NCBI GenBank assembly: GCA_018713365.1
Contig: DVOU01000039.1
Location: 33,448 to 97,447 of the forward strand
Direction of reading: 5' to 3'
From: Pullichristensenella excrementipullorum
GTDB lineage: Bacteria > Bacillota > Clostridia > Christensenellales > Aristaeellaceae
DNA: 64,000 nt
The translations under genes and the position numbers were made by a program. Below are positions 59,679 through 64,000 of this stretch, piece after piece (position 1 is the stretch's first letter; each line of letters begins with the position of its first letter). The notes beneath the pieces were generated by a model. That model made no database searches. It worked only from the letters and a program-made list of their open reading frames with translations, and had not been told where the DNA came from.

Positions 59679-61247
59679 GTGCGCAGGCTGTCCGCCGCGC
59701 TGATTTTTCTGCTGGTCTTTTCGGCGCTGCTCTGCCTCGCCGCGCCCGCCTTTCTCGAAGCGGATACGGTAAGGGCAATGATCGACGGGCTGGACGGTCT
59801 GCGCCTGCTCTCGCCTGAAGAGGCGAAGACCTTCCCTGAACCCTCAGGTACGGTGGAACTGACGCTCGCGGGCGCGCCGCTTCCCTACGACGCGGAGGGC
59901 AACGCCTACCTCATCCCCCAAAGCGCGGAGACGGAGGGCTTCGACGGCGCGGTGGAGCTGCGCCGCGAGGCAGGCTATACCTATTATCTCTGCCCAAGCG
60001 CCGCGGGCGGCAAGGCTGAGGCGCTTTCCGGCAACGTGGAATACGGCATCTACGCCGTGCGCGGGGATTCCTGCCGCTTCTCCCGCGTCCTCTTTACCCC
60101 GCAGACCGTGCTTTGCCTCACCGCGGACAGCGGAGAACTGCCGGGCGAGGAGCGCGGGGAGGGCGATCTGGCGGTCTACTCCGTCCGCGATGGCCGCATC
60201 GTGCGCGAACAGGCGCATGTGGAGGTCAACGAGCGCGGCAATACCAGCCGCCGCTTCCCCAAGAAGAGCTACCGCCTGCACATCCAGAACGCGCAGGGCG
60301 ACAAGCACCATCTGGACATCGCCGGCCTGCGCAGCGACGACGACTGGATCTTGAACCCCCTCTACGCCGACACCTCGAAGATACGCGAACGGCTTGGCTA
60401 TGAATTGTGGGACGTCTTCAATTCGAGCGGCAGCCGCGCCGCCGCCTCGCGCCTTGTCCACGTCGAAGTGTTCCTCAACGGCGCCTACTGGGGGCTGTAC
60501 GGCCTGCAGGAGCGCGTGGATTTCAAGCAGCTCGACGGCGACAAGCGCGCCGACCTGCTCTACAAGGTGGTCGCCAACGACCGCCCCACGGCGGAGGAGC
60601 TGCTTTCCTGCGCCTCCACGGGCCGCTACCGCGCCTTTGAACTGCAAAACGGCGACACCGCCGGCGCGGATGACCTCTGGATGCCCGCCGCAGCCTATAT
60701 TGCCTACCTCGACGGGCAGGATATGGCGGGCGCGGCGCTGAATATAGACAATGTGGTGGACTACGGCCTCTGGGCCATGTTCACGCAGGCGCACGACAAC
60801 CACTTCAAGAATCAATTTCTCAACGCCGTCCACGAGAGCGGATGCTACACGCTCTACAAGATACCATGGGACCTCAACCATACTTTTGGCGATGTCTGGC
60901 GCGGCGAAGATGTGGAAAACAACTTCACCGGCTACATGGTCGGCTCGCTGGTGATGGATGGCGCTTTCGAGGAATACCTCGCGCGCGGCGGCGACGCGGC
61001 GGCTTTGGCGGTGGCGGCGCGCTGGCGACAGCTGCGCTCAGGCGACCTCACGGCAGAGGCGGTCATCGCCCGGGCACGGGAGATGCACGGGGAGATCGCG
61101 GGCGCGCGCATGCGCGACAGCCTGCGCTGGCCACAGTGCGGCATGGGCGAGGGCAACGCCATGAACATCCGCGACATTGAGGATTTTGTGGAGACCATGT
61201 TTGTGCGCATGGACGCATATATCGAAGAACTTGCAAGCGGCGCATGA
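59679..61247 (+). CDS. secreted CotH-family protein kinase
   Basis: This 522-residue exported protein is of the CotH kinase family, atypical kinases that phosphorylate surface or spore-coat proteins. GTG 59679 follows AAAGGAGG; a signal peptide (LIFLLVFSALLCLAAPA) comes next. Family motifs: RGNTSRRFPKKSYRLHI (186-202), DDDWILNPLYADTSKIRERL, VEVFLNGAYWGLYGLQERV (263-280), NIDNVVDYGLWAMF and YKIPWDLNHTFGD (393-405). The last usually reads PWDxDxTFG; here the second Asp is Asn. It lies between the Asp-rich protein and a two-component system. It is not next to coat genes, so a spore role is not assured. Confidence 0.85.
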   Translation: MRRLSAALIFLLVFSALLCLAAPAFLEADTVRAMIDGLDGLRLLSPEEAKTFPEPSGTVELTLAGAPLPYDAEGNAYLIPQSAETEGFDGAVELRREAGYTYYLCPSAAGGKAEALSGNVEYGIYAVRGDSCRFSRVLFTPQTVLCLTADSGELPGEERGEGDLAVYSVRDGRIVREQAHVEVNERGNTSRRFPKKSYRLHIQNAQGDKHHLDIAGLRSDDDWILNPLYADTSKIRERLGYELWDVFNSSGSRAAASRLVHVEVFLNGAYWGLYGLQERVDFKQLDGDKRADLLYKVVANDRPTAEELLSCASTGRYRAFELQNGDTAGADDLWMPAAAYIAYLDGQDMAGAALNIDNVVDYGLWAMFTQAHDNHFKNQFLNAVHESGCYTLYKIPWDLNHTFGDVWRGEDVENNFTGYMVGSLVMDGAFEEYLARGGDAAALAVAARWRQLRSGDLTAEAVIARAREMHGEIAGARMRDSLRWPQCGMGEGNAMNIRDIEDFVETMFVRMDAYIEELASGA

Positions 61248-61268
61248 CCGCCGCAGGGAGGAAGGGCA

Positions 61269-61961
61269 ATGGCGAGGATCTGGATCGTGGAGGACGACCC
61301 GCAGATCGGCCTGCTGATCGAACTGACGGTGAAAAAGGCCGGTCATGAGGCGCGGCGGCTGGTGGACGGCGTGGAACTGGAGCGCGCCCTGCAAAAGGAC
61401 GCGCCGGAGCTTCTCTTGCTGGATCTGATGCTGCGCGAAAAGGACGGCTTCACTCTCCTGCGCGAATGGAAGCAGCGGCCGCGCACGAAGGACGTGCCCG
61501 TCATCATCATTTCGGCGCGCGGCGCGGAGCGCGACAAGGTGCGCGGGCTGGAACTGGGCGCGGAGGACTACGTGACCAAGCCCTTTGGCGTGCGCGAACT
61601 GCAGGCACGCATCCAGACGGCGCTGCGCCGCCTGCCCACGGAGGGCGAGCGGTTGGAGGCGGGACCGCTGTCCATCCTTCCCAAGAGCCGGGAAACGTTT
61701 CTGGACGGACGGCGCGTGGAACTGACGGCGCGCGAATATGAGTTGCTGCTCTATCTGGCGCGGCGCGCCGGTTCCACCGTGACGCGCGGCGAGCTTTTGC
61801 GCGAGGTGTGGGGCTACGCTACGGAGGAAGACCCATCGCGCACCGTGGACGCGCATGTGAAAACGCTGCGCCTGAAACTGGGCGATACCGCCGCTGAGCC
61901 GCGCCTCATCCGCACGGTGCGCGGCGCGGGCTACCGCCTCATCGCGGGGGAAGAGGCATGA
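61269..61961 (+). CDS. OmpR/PhoB-family response regulator
   Basis: This is a 230-residue two-domain regulator. The receiver has the acidic pair WIVEDDP, phospho-acceptor Asp52 in LLLLDLMLREKDG, and Lys104 in YVTKPFG. The C-terminal winged helix (~130-228) contains ELTAREYELLLYLARRAGS and the wing SRTVDAHVKTLRLKLG. It overlaps the kinase gene by 4 nt. It probably binds the GTGAAAAG repeats upstream of the operon. Confidence 0.95.
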   Translation: MARIWIVEDDPQIGLLIELTVKKAGHEARRLVDGVELERALQKDAPELLLLDLMLREKDGFTLLREWKQRPRTKDVPVIIISARGAERDKVRGLELGAEDYVTKPFGVRELQARIQTALRRLPTEGERLEAGPLSILPKSRETFLDGRRVELTAREYELLLYLARRAGSTVTRGELLREVWGYATEEDPSRTVDAHVKTLRLKLGDTAAEPRLIRTVRGAGYRLIAGEEA

Positions 61962-63319
61962 AGCGCCGCCTGCGCCACCTCTACTGGACGGGCATCGCCA
62001 TCACCATGGTGATGGCGACCGTGGCCGTGGCGATGATGGTCAAATTGAAGATCGACGACAGCCGCGAAGCGCTGCGCTCCATCCTCCACGCGGCCTCAGC
62101 CTGGACGATGGAATCGACGGAGGATCTGCAGAGCATGGCCGAGAGCATCGCCTCGGTCTCGCCGCCCTTGCGGGTGACGTTCCTCATGGAGCAGGGGCTG
62201 GTGCTGGCAGACAGCGAGGCGGACGCCCTCGCCATGGAGAACCACGCCTCCCGCCCCGAGGTGCAGGCGGCGCTGCAGGGCGGCATCGGCGAGAGCCTGC
62301 GCTTTTCGGACACGCAGGCCATGTTGACGCTCTACGCCGCCATGCGCATCTCCCCGGCGCTCATCCTGCGCCTCAGCTATCCCCTGTGGGAGATTGCCGG
62401 CATGCTGGCGATGTACGGCGTGGGGCTACTGTGCCTGTTTCTGGTGCTGTATATACTGCAGCGCCGGACGCTTGGGCGCTTTGGCAAAGACCTGATGTTG
62501 CAGATGGACGAGGTGCGCCGTCTGCTGGAGGGCGACGCTGGCCATGGCCGCGCTGTCTTTCCGGAACTGCAGCCGGCGTTGGACAATATCTCCTACCTCG
62601 CCAAACGGCTCAAGGACGATTTGAATGAAGTCTCGCGCACGCTGACCTTGCGTGACGATTTTGTGGCCAACGCCTCGCACGAATTGCGCAGCCCGTTGAC
62701 CTCGGTGATGGGCTTTGCCGAGATGCTCGACGAGGGCATGGCCGACTCACCCGAGGAGCGTGAACTGTGTGTGCGCATGATCCGCAGCGAATGCCAGCGC
62801 ATGCTGGACGTCATCGAGGACATCCTCCACTTGAGCCGCGCTGGGGGCAAGCCTGTGGAGGAACCGCAAAATGTGAACGTCGGCAATATAGCGCGGGAGA
62901 TAGCCACCTCGCTTTCGGCGCAGGCGGCGCAGAAGGGCATCGCCATTTCCGTCGATGGCGACATGGTGCGCATGGGCGTGGAAAGGGACTTCTGGGAGAT
63001 GCTCTACAACCTCGCCGGCAACGCCGTGCGCTATGGGCGCGAGGACGGCCATGTGTGGATGCGCCTGTCCGAAGATGCCATCGAGGTCGAGGATGACGGC
63101 GTGGGCATCGCCCCGGAACATCTGCCCCACATTTTCGAGCAGTTCTACCGCGTGGACGAAGCGCGCGGCATGGCGCCGGGCGGCACCGGGCTGGGGCTGT
63201 CGATCGTGCGGGCGCTGGCGGGGCGCTGCGGGGCGCGGGTGACGGTGGCGAGCGAAATGGGAAAGGGCAGCGTCTTTGCCATCCGCTTTGACGCGGAGGC
63301 GGGAAAGGAGCGGGCATGA
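61958..63319 (+). CDS. PhoR-type sensor histidine kinase
   Basis: This 453-residue membrane kinase has a TM helix at ~11-29, an extracellular sensor domain to ~143 with a PAS/Cache-like look, a second helix at ~147-167, and no clear HAMP. The H-box is NASHELRSPLTSV (His241), the N-box NLAGNAVRYG, and the G boxes DDGVGI and GGTGLGLSIVRA. The layout matches WalK/PhoR sensors of envelope state. The ATG overlaps the regulator stop and its own stop overlaps the next gene. Confidence 0.94.
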   Translation: MKRRLRHLYWTGIAITMVMATVAVAMMVKLKIDDSREALRSILHAASAWTMESTEDLQSMAESIASVSPPLRVTFLMEQGLVLADSEADALAMENHASRPEVQAALQGGIGESLRFSDTQAMLTLYAAMRISPALILRLSYPLWEIAGMLAMYGVGLLCLFLVLYILQRRTLGRFGKDLMLQMDEVRRLLEGDAGHGRAVFPELQPALDNISYLAKRLKDDLNEVSRTLTLRDDFVANASHELRSPLTSVMGFAEMLDEGMADSPEERELCVRMIRSECQRMLDVIEDILHLSRAGGKPVEEPQNVNVGNIAREIATSLSAQAAQKGIAISVDGDMVRMGVERDFWEMLYNLAGNAVRYGREDGHVWMRLSEDAIEVEDDGVGIAPEHLPHIFEQFYRVDEARGMAPGGTGLGLSIVRALAGRCGARVTVASEMGKGSVFAIRFDAEAGKERA

Positions 63320-63879
63320 AGGCACTGAGGCGATTGGCGCTTTTGTTGGCGGCTTTGCTCGCCCTGCCGTGGGTGGCGCTTGCCGAGGACGAGTACTGGG
63401 ACGCCTACGACCGTCCCGTGGTCTGCTGCGAGGATCGCACGGGCTGCGAGGTGTTGCAAATGGTGATGATGGGCTCGTTCGCCGCGCTCCAGCCCACGGA
63501 CAGCCTCACCGTGCGGGTGATGTCTGCCGCGCTTCCCGCCCTGTGCGACGTCACCGACGCGGATTTTTCCCACTTCTGCGAGGAATTTTCCGTGGACGAG
63601 GGCACGGTGCGCCGCCTCTACTACGTGGCCATGGCCAACTGTCTGCGAGCGGACATGCGCATCTCTCCGGATGTGGGCGGCGCGGCGGGTGCGGCGCGGC
63701 GGGTACTGCTGCTCTTCCTTGACCCGGACAGCGAAGAAAACGCCGAGGAGCAGATGGAGATCATCCGCGCGGGCATGGACGAAACGCTGATCGAACGCAT
63801 GTCCGCCGAGACCGGCCTGCCCGCGGACTTCATCGCCTATCTGACGTTGGGAAATGACGAACACGGCAGCGGGGCGTGA
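63316..63879 (+). CDS. small secreted protein sharing the helical domain of the Asp-rich protein
   Basis: This 187-residue exported protein has a signal peptide (LALLLAALLALPWVALA), an acidic aromatic start (EDEYWDAYDR), and a helical body that matches residues ~55-185 of the 58196 product: VRRLYYVAMANCLRADM against VRNAYYRALANVLRAEI, and GLPADFIAYLTL against NLPTGFVEFIIM. It lacks the peptidoglycan-binding and Asp-rich parts. Two adjacent Cys (VVCCED) and three more may form disulfides. The ATG overlaps the kinase stop (ATGA). Confidence 0.75.
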   Translation: MKALRRLALLLAALLALPWVALAEDEYWDAYDRPVVCCEDRTGCEVLQMVMMGSFAALQPTDSLTVRVMSAALPALCDVTDADFSHFCEEFSVDEGTVRRLYYVAMANCLRADMRISPDVGGAAGAARRVLLLFLDPDSEENAEEQMEIIRAGMDETLIERMSAETGLPADFIAYLTLGNDEHGSGA

Positions 63880-63914
63880 AATGGCGGGCATCCTTCCCCC
63901 GCTTGAACAAAACA

Positions 63915-63957
63915 GGGCGTAGATATCCGTCAGGATACGATACGCCCATTTTTATTT
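63915..63957 (+). terminator. convergent terminator at the end of the cotH operon
   Basis: GGGCGTA pairs with TACGCCC, with an inner TATCC/GGATA stem, followed by ATTTTTATTT. On the minus strand it is followed by TGTTTTG, so it can also end the gene entering from the right. Confidence 0.8.
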
Positions 63958-64000
63958 GCTGCTCTCTTTCACTCTGGCATGGTATTGGTCCAGTATATCC
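63952..64000 (-). CDS. C-terminal end of a minus-strand gene (partial)
   Basis: Reading in from the window edge on the minus strand gives DILDQYHARVKESSK and a TAA at 63952-63954, directly before a terminator. Only 15 codons are visible. The helical, charged ending resembles the C-terminus of extracellular solute-binding proteins, but this is a weak impression. Confidence 0.4.
   Translation of the reverse strand, partial: DILDQYHARVKESSK

Overview
The window is GC-rich throughout and reads as a spore-forming, Gram-positive gut-type bacterium of the class Clostridia (Oscillospirales or Christensenellales-like). The support is a spoVAC-spoVAD-spoVAE operon, a DacF-type carboxypeptidase, a CotH-type kinase, PolC, AddA, the MEP isoprenoid pathway, strong AGGAGG ribosome binding sites, and LytS/AraC and LacI regulators next to plant-glycoside hydrolases. 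No rRNA, tRNA, prophage or CRISPR array was seen. Most genes lie on the minus strand and many are translationally coupled through ATGA, GTGA or TGATG overlaps. Species-level placement is not possible from the sequence alone.

Layout. 1-1406 (+): tail of a nucleoside/simple-sugar ABC permease and two small membrane proteins, one with an apparent frameshift. 1409-5873: lipid kinase, YbjN-like protein, AraC regulator, a small divergent gene, TraX-like membrane protein and ROK sugar kinase. 5998-8113: spoVA operon preceded by two tiny coupled ORFs. 8301-12134: DUF47 and Pit phosphate uptake, HAD phosphatase, diguanylate cyclase. 12530-15675: guaA and pyrG. 15841-19804: three tandem secreted paralogues carrying an LRPRR motif after the signal peptide. 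19964-21190: a secreted Cys/His-repeat protein. 21479-31242: the housekeeping operon frr-uppS-cdsA-dxr-rseP-ispG-polC behind a near-consensus promoter. 31406-36382: ECF transporter S component with a terminator in its leader, DUF3842, addA and a frameshifted TIGR04076 gene. 36422-36599: a small palindromic element between duplicated hairpins. 36604-41698: dacF, feoAB and small secreted or cytosolic genes.

41937-53218 is one long minus-strand locus for a rhamnose-containing glycoside: a LacI regulator, a solute-binding protein, two permeases, two GH78-type rhamnosidases, a GH63/MGH1-like hydrolase and an MBL-fold hydrolase. No transport ATPase is encoded, so a shared one is presumably used. 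53658-57770 holds a paired chromate-type transporter, then a degenerate double ABC ATPase coupled to a LytS/YesM-type sensor kinase and a broken AraC regulator.

58083-63879 (+) is the most unusual region. Three GTGAAAAG direct repeats precede a five-gene set: a secreted peptidoglycan-binding protein with an Asp-rich repeat tail, a secreted CotH-family kinase, a PhoB/OmpR response regulator, its histidine kinase, and a small secreted protein that shares a helical domain with the first product. I infer a cell-surface or spore-envelope phosphorylation system under its own two-component control. The window ends in a convergent terminator and the last codons of a minus-strand gene.
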